This document shows, in pieces, positions 55,600 to 64,000 of a DNA stretch of 64,000 nucleotides; position 1 is the first letter of the stretch, and every line of letters begins with the position of its first letter. The notes beneath the pieces are model-generated. The model was given only the letters and a program-made list of their open reading frames with translations, ran no database searches and was not told the DNA's origin. Position numbers and translations under genes: made by a program. Origin of the DNA: Notamacropus eugenii (taxonomy: Eukaryota; Chordata; Mammalia; Diprotodontia; Macropodidae). The stretch is taken from positions 29,928,903 to 29,992,902 of the forward strand of contig NC_092878.1 in the NCBI RefSeq assembly GCF_028372415.1. The letters are read 5' to 3'.

Positions 55600-55800
55600 A
55601 TCTTTAAAAAGCATCATAGAAATATCTATTTGGAACTGTAATACATCTTAAAGTCATCTAGTCTGGATCCCCTAATTTTTCAGATGAGGAAACTGCAGCC
55701 CAGAGATGTGAAGTGACTTGCCTAAGGTTACCCACTTAACAAATGACAGAGGTGGAATTTGAAACCAGGGGTTCTGACTCCAAATCCAGTATTCTAGGAA
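55600..55800 (-). mobile_element. MIR-like SINE, antisense
   Basis: tttcagatgaggaaactgca, gtgaagtgacttgcctaagg, gtggaatttgaaaccagggg. Confidence 0.7.
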
Positions 55801-55919
55801 TTTAGACTTGATGTGAAAGAAAAACAAAGAAACATTGTAGGCTCTTGAAGAAGAGACTGATATAATACAAGTGCTCTTTATTAAGATCAGTCTGGCAGCT
55901 AATGTCAGCTAGGAGGCAA

Positions 55920-56260
55920 TTTTAAAATCATAGACAAACCACAGAATCTCAGTTGGAAGAGACCTCATAAATCATTGACTATGACACATTTAGTCTTGTG
56001 TCCAAGAACCTACTCTATAGCACTCCCAATATGCGAATTTCAAAGCTTCACTTGAAGATGTCTCTTGACCAAGAACATACAATCTTCCAAGGACATTTCT
56101 TCTATTTGTGGACAGCTCTTTTATATGCAGTCAAAATCTGTCTCGATAATTCTAAACTTTGCTACCTAAGTTCAAGCAGAAAAAGTTTATTTCCTTTTTT
56201 TATGATAGTCCAAGTTCTTGAAGACAGTGATTATGTCTTTCTTGGTGTGTCAATTGATAC
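55920..56260 (-). mobile_element. CR1/L3-like LINE 3' end, diverged
   Basis: tagacaaaccacagaatctc, agttggaagagacctcataa, then a poorly preserved part with tgatagtccaagttcttgaa and gacagtgattatgtctttct. Confidence 0.55.
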
Positions 56261-57560
56261 AAGAATTTTTTTTGTAATTAAAAAATTTTTTTGCGATATT
56301 TTACTATAATTTCTCCTATCTGCGCATATGCTCAAAGAACTCACAATCTAATGGGAAGCTCCACCGTCAGTGTGAGGCAGAACCTGTTTTACACATCTGA
56401 ATATTGAAGCTCAAAGGTGAAATGATCATCTCCCCAATCTGCTATGGTAGTGGTGGTCCTACGCCATCTTTAATCCTTCCCTTTCTTCCAGGATAGCTTC
56501 AGAAAAGCCCTATGCCATCACAGGTATACAATGAGCAGGGTCTAAGGTGATGGCAATGGAAATAGAAATAAGGGGAGGAAAGGAAAGACATTGACAAAGG
56601 AATTAACAAGACAGAAAATGGAAAAGAAAATTGAATAAAGGAGATGGAGGGTGGGGAAGAAGAATTGGTAGCTTAAGAAAAAAATAGGTCTTCACTTGGC
56701 ACTGGGGAGTATATAAGGGAGATATGAGAGGGATAAAAAAAGATTACTTAGCAGAACCAAGGGCTGGATCAAAGTGGAAGTCGTTTCTTTACTCTTTAAA
56801 GGTTTGGTTTCACTTAGTTTTACATTTTCTGTGTGGTCCAGGAATAGGAGTAGAAAAGAACAGAAAAGAACAGGGGATGGAAAAGATTAGGCAATGGCCC
56901 ATTGAGTTTGGAGGAAGGAGTCCAAGTGCTTTAGAGGGCAATACTGAAGTAGTTGACCTTGGGAAGTTGAGAGCGAATCTAGAACAGTTAGAAGGGAACC
57001 AATGATCTGGGTGGGAGCAGGAAGTACTAAGTCAAGGCAGAGAATAAGTTTAGTGGGTGTAGGGAAGTAGGAGAGATGGAAGACATCATCTTTCCTTCTT
57101 TCTAGATTTGGCTCATCTTTTTCAGAAAGCCTTTCTAGATTATCTTCAGTCATTCTAATAACCACCCAGCCTGTAGTTCACATCCTTGAATAATTAGCAC
57201 ATATGTGTAGTATATCTGTTTCTGTCACTTGTTTTCTATGTATGTATCAGAGCCAAAGACTAGAACTTGGATTCCCTATAAGAGGGAAGAACTATTAGTA
57301 AATCCACTACTTTAGGTCATGTTTAGAAGTTTCTTATCAACTGTGATCATTTGTTTAAACTTAGCTTTCCTTAGTTTATTGCCTTATTAGTAACTGGTAG
57401 GTACTAAGAGTTAATTTGCTTGAAATTCACAAGTATGTGTGATGTTTTTTTTAGTAGGGTCCCACCATCTCCAGTCAGTATTTTCACAGATTTAGAGTTC
57501 TCAAGAAAGCATAATTTCTTGTTTCTTGTGCAGTCCTACTAAGGACAATGATATAAATGT
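56261..57560. other. Intron sequence, mostly unrecognised
   Basis: Antisense L2-like sequence may begin at 56330 (actcacaatctaatgggaag) and run as a purine-rich stretch to about 57000; the match is weak. Open frames of about 90 codons on both strands (56724-57165) overlap and have no recognised domain. Confidence 0.4.
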
Positions 57561-57728
57561 ATATTACATATACATACACACATACACACACACACACACG
57601 TATATATACACAACACACACTACACATACATTAATTGACTTGCTTATGTCTCAGAGGTATGATTGAAACCTACATATCTACATATTCTCATTATCTCTCT
57701 CTCTCTGTCTCTTTCTCTCTCTCTCTTT

Positions 57729-57767
<39 letters not shown>
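57561..57767 (+). repeat. Compound TA/CA and TC/CA microsatellites
   Basis: Two blocks: 57565-57630 (acatatacatacacacatac and onward) and 57691-57767, where a TC tract passes into a CA tract, echoing the larger array at 32793. Confidence 0.92.
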
Positions 57768-57784
57768 ATTAACATATCAATCAA

Positions 57785-57900
57785 TCAGTGACCTCGGCAA
57801 CTCTCTCAGACAGCTGTGTTAGAGATGAGTTAAATCAGTGGAAGGAGTTTCCACACTGATACTTCTTCATACCAATTGAAATCATAAGTCCAATATGTAC
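57785..57900 (+). mobile_element. Type C marsupial SINE tail
   Basis: ggcaactctctcagacagct, cagtggaaggagtttccaca, then accaattgaaatcataagtc. 5' body missing. Confidence 0.7.
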
Positions 57901-57939
57901 ATTGTGATTATTTCTATAATAACTTACTATTTTTAGTTC

Positions 57940-58175
57940 TTTATTAAAGATTATTATTTATATAGTTGTTTAGAATGTGCAAAACACTGCATATATTATG
58001 TCATTTGAGTCACATGACAACCCTCTGAAAGTATGGCAGGCATTAAAACAGATTAGGAGACCAAATTTCAGAGAAATTAAGTGCTTTGCCAATAGTCAAT
58101 GCCCAATCAGTAAGTGTAAAATCAGGACTGGAACTTAGGTCCTTGCTTGCTTTTAAGTCCACTACTCTCCACTGA
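57940..58175 (-). mobile_element. Marsupial SINE with 3' extension, antisense, diverged
   Basis: ttatttatatagttgtttag, atgtcatttgagtcacatga, aagtgctttgccaatagtca, caggactggaacttaggtcc. Confidence 0.7.
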
Positions 58176-58199
58176 ATCTCTAAGTTAAACATGAATGTC

Positions 58200-58312
58200 T
58201 GTCTTGTCCCTTCCATTAGATTAAAGGCACAGACTATTCATTCTCCTTTGTAGTTTTCCACAGTGTTCAATATATAGTAGGCATCCAATAAATATTGACC
58301 AAAGAACTTTAA
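58200..58312 (+). mobile_element. L2 LINE 3' end
   Basis: ttccattagattaaaggcac, ttcaatatatagtaggcatc, caataaatattgaccaaaga. Confidence 0.7.
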
Positions 58313-59995
58313 AACCTGAATGCATTCCTATGTCTTTTCATTACTTGTGCTTCACTAATAATATCTCCTGGGAGGTGGTCATGCCTACAAGAGGGAAGAG
58401 TTGTTTTGCAAGAAATGAACACCCGATACACTCTGATGCTAAGTAACTTACACCTGAACTCAATGACTGGTCCCTGCAAATTTCACTCTTCTTCCCCTCT
58501 GTATCCTTGAACTTCAATGTTACTCTCTCAGGAAAACAGTTTCTGACCTAGGAAGACAAGTGTTTCCCCTTTCTAAGCATGCATCAGTATTCTTGATCAG
58601 CACCTTGGATGACTCTAGAACATTTTCAGTAAACAAAGCAAACTCAACTGGGTGAACACAATAGATGAGTTGGATAGGGACAGTCTCCTTTGTGTGGTGC
58701 TGCAAACATAAGTTACCAATAAAGTCACTGCACTGTCTTTGGTTTAACTTCTCCAAATGGCCATTACTCCCTTACCTACAGCTATGTTTAGTTATTTCTG
58801 AGTTCATGGAATGGCTGGGTGACTTCCCCCCAAACCTAGTCTCTCAACCCCTAGTCTCTCAATTTATACAGTCAGTATTTAAAACTACCAGGATTTAGTT
58901 GCTCCCAACCTAAGACTTTCGTGCCATTGTACCTAACTCTTGGTAATGGACATACCCTTGCCATGACCCTGTCTGTACTTGGTTTCTCCACACTGTGTAC
59001 AATTCCATTTGATAAATCTAGCAGATCATTAATCCTGGGAAAGTAGCTCTTTGCAAGGTGGTACCAAGCTTGAGATTGAATCACTCATCCCTCAGTTGAT
59101 CATGTTTGATCAAGTCAAGACCGAATGATCATTTGTGATGATGTCGAAGGTTTAACATTTCAGTTTAGAATTTAACTAAATGCCTTTTGACAGCAGTGCT
59201 CTGAACTGTTAGAGGAAGGTGTTCCTAAGGAAAATCTTCCAGAACTAGAAGGCTCACTTACTGAAAAATACATTATAAGGCAGCTAAGAGAGTGACTGCA
59301 AGACACCATGATGTCCTGTGGTATTTGCTCTCAGTGGAAATAAACTTACTGCCTTTTGCCTGTTCCAGCATCCCATAATTACATGGCTGATGGAGATTCC
59401 CTCTCGTAGAGGGGTTTGAAATCTGAGAATCCCTGAATTTTAAAAATAGTTTGGATAACTGTGTTTCAGTATAATCACTTTCCTTTTTTAACCCTATGTG
59501 TCTCTTGCATTTAAGACATTCTTCTGAGAAAGTTTCACCAGAATGACAAAGGAATCCATGACATAAACAAATTAAGAACTTGGTTTAGAACCCCTGCTCT
59601 AGTTAAGTATCCCCTAAAGTGGGTTCTTTGTCATCTGTGCACATTCACCTCTGCTGAAGCACACTAGATGTCTAAGCTCTTCAGTGATGGATAGGAAGCC
59701 TCTGTTAGAGTCTGGAACCTGCCACCTCCATTGAAAGCAGCCTGGCTTAACCTGAGGGACTTTGGCTCCTGGAGAGGTGGATTGTTTATTAGCTTTCATT
59801 TTCTCTTGTCTGTCTGTTCAATCTATCTCTGACCGTTCCATTGCCTACAAAACACTCAAAGTAAGGGTTGCCTAGGTCCACCTTAGTTTCTCTTGAAGCT
59901 TAGAATGGAAGCAGAGCCTGAACATATCCTGATGACCTGGGATGAATGAGAGAGTGATATTTGGGAAAGAACTAACAGGCAAAGTGAATTATAGA
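58313..59995. other. Unique intron sequence, nothing recognised
   Basis: About 1.7 kb without confident repeats or exons; short open frames only. Confidence 0.4.
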
Positions 59996-59999
59996 AGAT

Positions 60000-60125
60000 C
60001 AGAATGGTAGGACCATAGCTGTTGAGTTTGGAGGGACATCAGAGGTTATCTGATCCTACTCCCTTACCTTACAGATAAGAAAACCAAGGTTAAATGACTT
60101 GCCCAAGGTCACAAGTGTCAAAGCA
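60000..60125 (-). mobile_element. MIR/L3-like fragment, antisense
   Basis: ggaccatagctgttgagttt, ttacagataagaaaaccaag, aaatgacttgcccaaggtca. Confidence 0.65.
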
Positions 60126-60249
60126 GGGACTGTCGTTTTTGGTAATAAAAATTTCATGGAACAAGGTAGTTTCAGGAAATGCTGCTGAAGAGAAAAACCA
60201 AAATATGTTTTACTTTATCATATTCTATGATATTAGAGTTTAGTTAAGC

Positions 60250-60342
60250 CCTATTCCACTCCATCCAATCCCTTTCTGTTCTAATAAATCTTTTCCTGCT
60301 CCATTTCATTTCATTCCATTCCTTCCATCCCATTCCATTTAT
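60250..60342 (+). repeat. Degenerate (CCATT)n-like stretch
   Basis: tattccactccatccaatcc, tttcatttcattccattcct and ccatcccattccatttattc: an imperfect ATTCC/ATTTC pentamer-like run of about 90 bp. Confidence 0.6.
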
Positions 60343-61891
60343 TCAGCAAATTTGATTGGTACCCCATCTTGCTGTATCAGCTATCAAGTTGGTTCCACAC
60401 CCACTCATGATCAATGAATTTAATATTGTGCCACAGACCAAACAAGTCCCACTCTGCTTTGAGTAATGAGGAATAAAAATGCTCATGTTGAGGTGGCATT
60501 CTGCCTGGTGGTGTTAACACTAGTGCCACTCTGGGAATTGGGAATAACATACATCCATGGAAAAGATAACCTTCAGGCAGCAAAAGTAAAGACCCAGAGT
60601 GTGATAGACTTTTTCCTAGATGGAACAACCTACATGTCTGCCTTTTCTCTCTTCAAGTATTAAATTGAGCTGTTCCCCAAGAAAGCCGACAAGTGTGATT
60701 GCAGCCAGAAACGTCCCTCTTTGGCAGATGGAGGGGCTCTTTGACTTTCCTTCCCTGGCACAGCCTTCATGCATAGTTGAGGTTGGGCTAGAGATATGGA
60801 TTGTGAATCAGGGAGATTTTAATGAACATGAAAAATACAAAGCTCATTCTTGGCACTTGTCATTTTTGTCTCCACATCTATGATTTTCTAAAAAAAAATT
60901 GTTGTACTCAAACAACTCAAAAGGAATAAGTTGGTACTTCATCAAAACTTTATGCTGCACTTCCTTTATCACAGTTAAGGAAGCTTATTTAGAGTAAGAT
61001 CAATCACCTCATTTATACTTGATTTTCCCTTCATTAAAAAACCAAACTAACCCAAACAACAACCAGCACAAACACCCCCATTCTCCTTCTCCCGTCCCAC
61101 TCACAGGTTAAGTTTTCTGTCTTCTATAATCATAATCGAGAGAAAAATCTGTTGAGCATGTGTCCTATATTCTTGAGCTTAGTTGACTCCACTGTGTGTT
61201 TGAAATATAGCAGTATGTGGAAACACTTATACAAACTGTGGTAACAGAGCTTTTTTCCTCTCAACATAGCTTTCCTTTCTGCCAAGAAGTTTTTTTTTGG
61301 CAGTTTTTAAAAGGTTCACTCTATTAAAAATGTTATGGACCAAATGGTTTTCTTAGCATCTTTACTGGGGGCACTAACTTAAAACTACAGATGGATTGGT
61401 TGCAGAAGCCATGATGTTGAATTTATTTACTTGGAGAATTGTTACAAATAATCAAACACTACACCCCTGGAGCATTTAGTTTATGCAGTTTGTTAAAAGG
61501 GAGTGAGATACCATTCTCCTCCTCTCCCCCTCCTTGCCCCCTCGATGGCTGGTTTCTACCATAGCCATTTCATGGGGCGGTACTAGATCTGTGCTAGATT
61601 GGTTTCTAGTGCTTGTATTTTAAAATGTATTTTCCTCTTTATGTGATTGTTGATGACACTAGTGGGCCCCTGGGCACTCCAAAGGACTTTATTAAAAGCT
61701 GAAAAACCACTAACTTTTCTCTTGTGGTTTATCTTTCTGACACGACATTCTTTTCATCTAGTTCTGTTTCCAAAATATGTGTATGCAAATGTCCACAGGA
61801 AACACAGAGTATTGCTTTTAAAATAGACATTCACCAAATTTGATCCATACTGCTACATTTGTTTCTTCTCTCCTCCCTTCCCCCTCTCTAG
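60343..61891. other. Unique SCG5 intron 4 sequence up to exon 5
   Basis: About 1.5 kb with no confident repeat directly upstream of the 54-nt exon. Confidence 0.45.
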
Positions 61892-61945
61892 AACAAGAAG
61901 CTTCTTTTCGAAAAGATGAAAGGTGGACAGAGACAGAGAAGGAGG
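61892..61945 (+). CDS. SCG5: SCG5 exon 5: 54-nt exon carrying the furin-type cleavage site
   Basis: The acceptor tract ccttccccctctctag precedes AACAAGAAG, and the donor is AGG|gtaact at 61946. Eighteen codons read NKKLLFEKMKGGQRQRRR, aligned to human NKKLLYEKMKGGERRKRR with the same exon length and phase 0 at both ends. The basic cluster is where 7B2 is cut in the trans-Golgi to release the N-terminal chaperone domain from the C-terminal inhibitory peptide. Here it reads QRQRRR instead of ERRKRR but still holds R-x-R-R. The following exon is not in the window. Confidence 0.95.
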
Positions 61946-64000
61946 GTAACTTACAGTCTTGACTATTTTTCTATGTTATGTTATCTGAAGAGGGTTGTTG
62001 ACAAATGCTGAGACCTCAGGTTGTTCTGAAGCAACTTTAGAGTCTCATCATAAGCATTTATGAAAAATTAGGAGAGTGGTCCAGCATAAAGAGGGACCTT
62101 GCTTTGAAACTACATCCCCAGCTCTCTGATAGGCTGCTGAGACTTTGGACTACAGTATTAAAAACTCATAGCTACTATAGTTTCAATTCTTTGAAAACTC
62201 ATTAAGTGCTTACTCTGTTCCTAATTTTGTGCTAGGTACTGTGGGAGATCCCAGAGAAGCCACTAAAATGAGCTCTGCCCACAAACCTTTGTTAGGGCCC
62301 AACTATTTGTTTTTCTGTATGTCTCCATGTACTAAGCTTGCATGCAGCCTGGTTGAGGAGACAGCTTACATATATGAAACACTTACTAAGTGATACAATA
62401 AAGTCAAGGGCTAAATTCCATGGTTCAAACAATAATTTATAGAAGCATTTTGTTAGAGAAGCTAAATTCAGCCATTTCCTTATACAGTTTGCCTAGACAT
62501 ATTCTTGTCCTTTTCCTGGCCAGATTATGCCAAATTTTCTAACTTAGCTATGTTCGTTTGCCACATGTCACATGTATCTGTTTGGAGATTTCAACACTAT
62601 CTCCTCACCCTAGTCATCCAACACGGACTCAACTGTTTACGGTGTTCTTTGACTATTACGACATTTTCTTTAAGGGAACTGAATGGACTTGAGCTTTTAA
62701 TGAATTGTTTTTAAGCACTGACGCTCACAAGTTGAACATATGAAGCCTTGCTATCCCACCAACACTCCACCCTTAGAGTTTACAGTTTTATCTCTTACTC
62801 CTTCCAATCTGATGAAAATATGGCTGTTACCAAGTCAACACCTATTTTGTGTTGAATTTTAAAAAAAAACAAACCAAGGACAACAGCACAAGCTTTTCAC
62901 ATGAAGACTGTTAACACAGAAAAAACAAAAACAAATAGTTTGGCCCTATCAGAGATTAGGGAATTAGACGATAATAGTTGCAAATTGTTCTGAATAATAT
63001 TCTCCAATCTATTTCCTTACTGCTGATGAGTTTTCCTTTTTCTGGCCTTAGAGTTATATAGGCTGTCCAGAAACATCATTTATCCCTATAGCTCCATGTC
63101 ACAAAGCTCCAAGCTTCTGCCTCAGTCTGAGAAAGAACAGATATACCCAAAGCAGGATTTATAAGAGAGACTCATAAGGTATCGAAAGGATAGAAAAATA
63201 CCTTATTTGGCAGAGTTAAATTACCCGGTTTAGGAGTCTTTGCTACTTGAGAATTGCTATTTGCGATCTTATAGTTGGAGGAGGAAAAGGGCCTGGGGGA
63301 GTAGTGACCGTGGAGGAACATGCAGAGTTCTAGGTCCCTACATCCTTATAAGTATGCTAGTAAATGGCCATTATATGGAGATTAACCAAGAAGTAGCCCA
63401 TGATTTCCATTTCCTCTATTCTTCAAGGTACATAAATAACATCTGCAGTAAATTCAGCAAAGAGCCTTAGTTTTTGTCTACTCCCTATTCCACCATCCCT
63501 CTGTCCTTCCTTAGGGAATGTCACTGGGTAACTACTTAGGTCTTATCCTTAGGAAACCTAGATACCAAAATTTTGGAACTTTGGCCAGGCTTTATATTTT
63601 AGCCTCAACTTCCTTCACATGGAAAAGGCCTAGAATTTATGTCCAGGAATGTCAATGTGACCCAGTGGTATCAAGTACTGTCTGTTCTCCTGGAGCATAC
63701 AAAGATCATGTCCTCAAGCCAGAAGTATTGGGTCTCAATCCTCTTGAGTAACAGAAGTTGCCTTCCCTATAATCAGTATTCAGATGGACTTCACAGTTTG
63801 ATTGAGAGACCTTAACCATCTCATTAAGTTCATGATTCAGAAAGAAGAAATTCTGGACTAGTTTAAAAGCAACACTTCTCCCAAAGAAGCTTAGCATAGG
63901 TTGTGGCTTTCCAGACAAAAAAAAAATCAAGAGCAGAGATCCAATTCTTATTTTTGTTCCAGACAAAAGAAAGACAAAGAAAAGAAAATGAAGACCTGAG
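61946..64000. other. SCG5 intron 5 (partial), mostly unique
   Basis: Apart from a diverged antisense L2/MIR-type end at 62195-62290 (cattaagtgcttactctgtt, tttgtgctaggtactgtggg), I recognise no repeats. I also do not see the final SCG5 exon (expected SVNPYLQGQ and VVAKKSVPH), which must lie to the right. Confidence 0.6.

Larger units (their letters stand above)
6407..61945 (+). other. SCG5: SCG5 (7B2) gene, visible part: four coding exons and their introns
   Basis: Four separate open segments flanked by AG acceptors and GT donors match consecutive parts of secretogranin V/7B2 and have compatible intron phases: phase 1 after exon 2, phase 1 after exon 3, phase 0 after exon 4 and phase 0 after exon 5. 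Exon numbering follows the human gene, where exon 1 is non-coding. 7B2 is a chaperone and, through its C-terminal peptide, an inhibitor of proprotein convertase 2 (PCSK2) in the regulated secretory pathway of neurons and endocrine cells. Not found: the 5' non-coding exon and promoter (upstream, or hidden in the GC-rich block at 3480-4825), and the final exon, which should encode the SVNPYLQGQ-type C-terminal peptide with its Lys-Lys motif beyond 64000. Identity is certain; completeness in this assembly is not, because of the exon 2 lesion. Confidence 0.95.

Noticed and set aside
60250-60342. Centromeric-type satellite suggested by CCATT units
   Set aside because: Only about 90 bp of irregular units; better described as degenerate low-complexity sequence.
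1-64000. Search for an undescribed multi-gene system, defence locus or CRISPR array
   Set aside because: The window is a mammalian gene body filled with introns and transposons; no clustered unknown genes or spaced-repeat arrays are present.

Overview
The window is marsupial-type mammalian nuclear DNA. There are no prokaryotic-style genes. It is dense in interspersed repeats whose end sequences I recognise from opossum, Tasmanian devil and wallaby DNA: several tRNA-derived SINE types, an ORF1-only (HAL1-type) L1, 5'-truncated L1 3' ends, old L2 and CR1/L3 LINEs, and small hAT transposons. The species cannot be named from sequence alone. Nothing was searched or aligned by computer; all calls come from reading the sequence.

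One host gene is recognised with confidence: SCG5 (secretogranin V, neuroendocrine protein 7B2), on the + strand. Coding exons lie at 6407-6615, 45248-45397, 51557(or 51560)-51669 and 61892-61945. They are joined by introns of about 38.6, 6.2 and 10.2 kb whose phases fit. The 5' non-coding exon was not found, and the last coding exon (start of the C-terminal PC2-inhibitory peptide) must lie beyond 64000. 7B2 is a secretory-pathway chaperone for proprotein convertase 2. In human the gene sits between ARHGAP11A and GREM1, so the right edge should point toward GREM1. The first coding exon lacks about 23 nt compared with the conserved protein. This puts a stop 43 codons after the first ATG, while the downstream exons stay intact. 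It is the most important item to verify.

Layout: 1-2692, minus-strand HAL1/L1 with its 5' end. 3480-4825, a GC-rich block of unknown origin that may be a decayed retrocopy. 4826-6355, an old minus-strand CR1/L3 LINE with two SINEs inside, ending about 50 bp before the SCG5 exon. 6616-45247, SCG5 intron packed with repeats, including a SINE hit twice by hAT elements (7.8-8.4 kb), two near-identical L1 3' ends (26.7 and 28.6 kb) and a large CT/CA microsatellite (32.8 kb). 45398-51556 and 51670-61891, further introns with L2, CR1/L3, L1 and SINE copies. 61946-64000, mostly unique intron.

SINE labels used here are descriptive. Type A has a 3' part reading ggagaaggaaatggcaaac. Type B has a 3' part reading tccagtcatcctgatgaat. 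Type C has a 3' part with a gtagagggagtttcct-like block. 'MIR-like' means the tRNA/CORE body without one of those tails. Boundaries of old repeats are approximate, within about 10-30 bp. No tRNA or rRNA gene, CRISPR array, or intact transposase or reverse transcriptase gene was seen.
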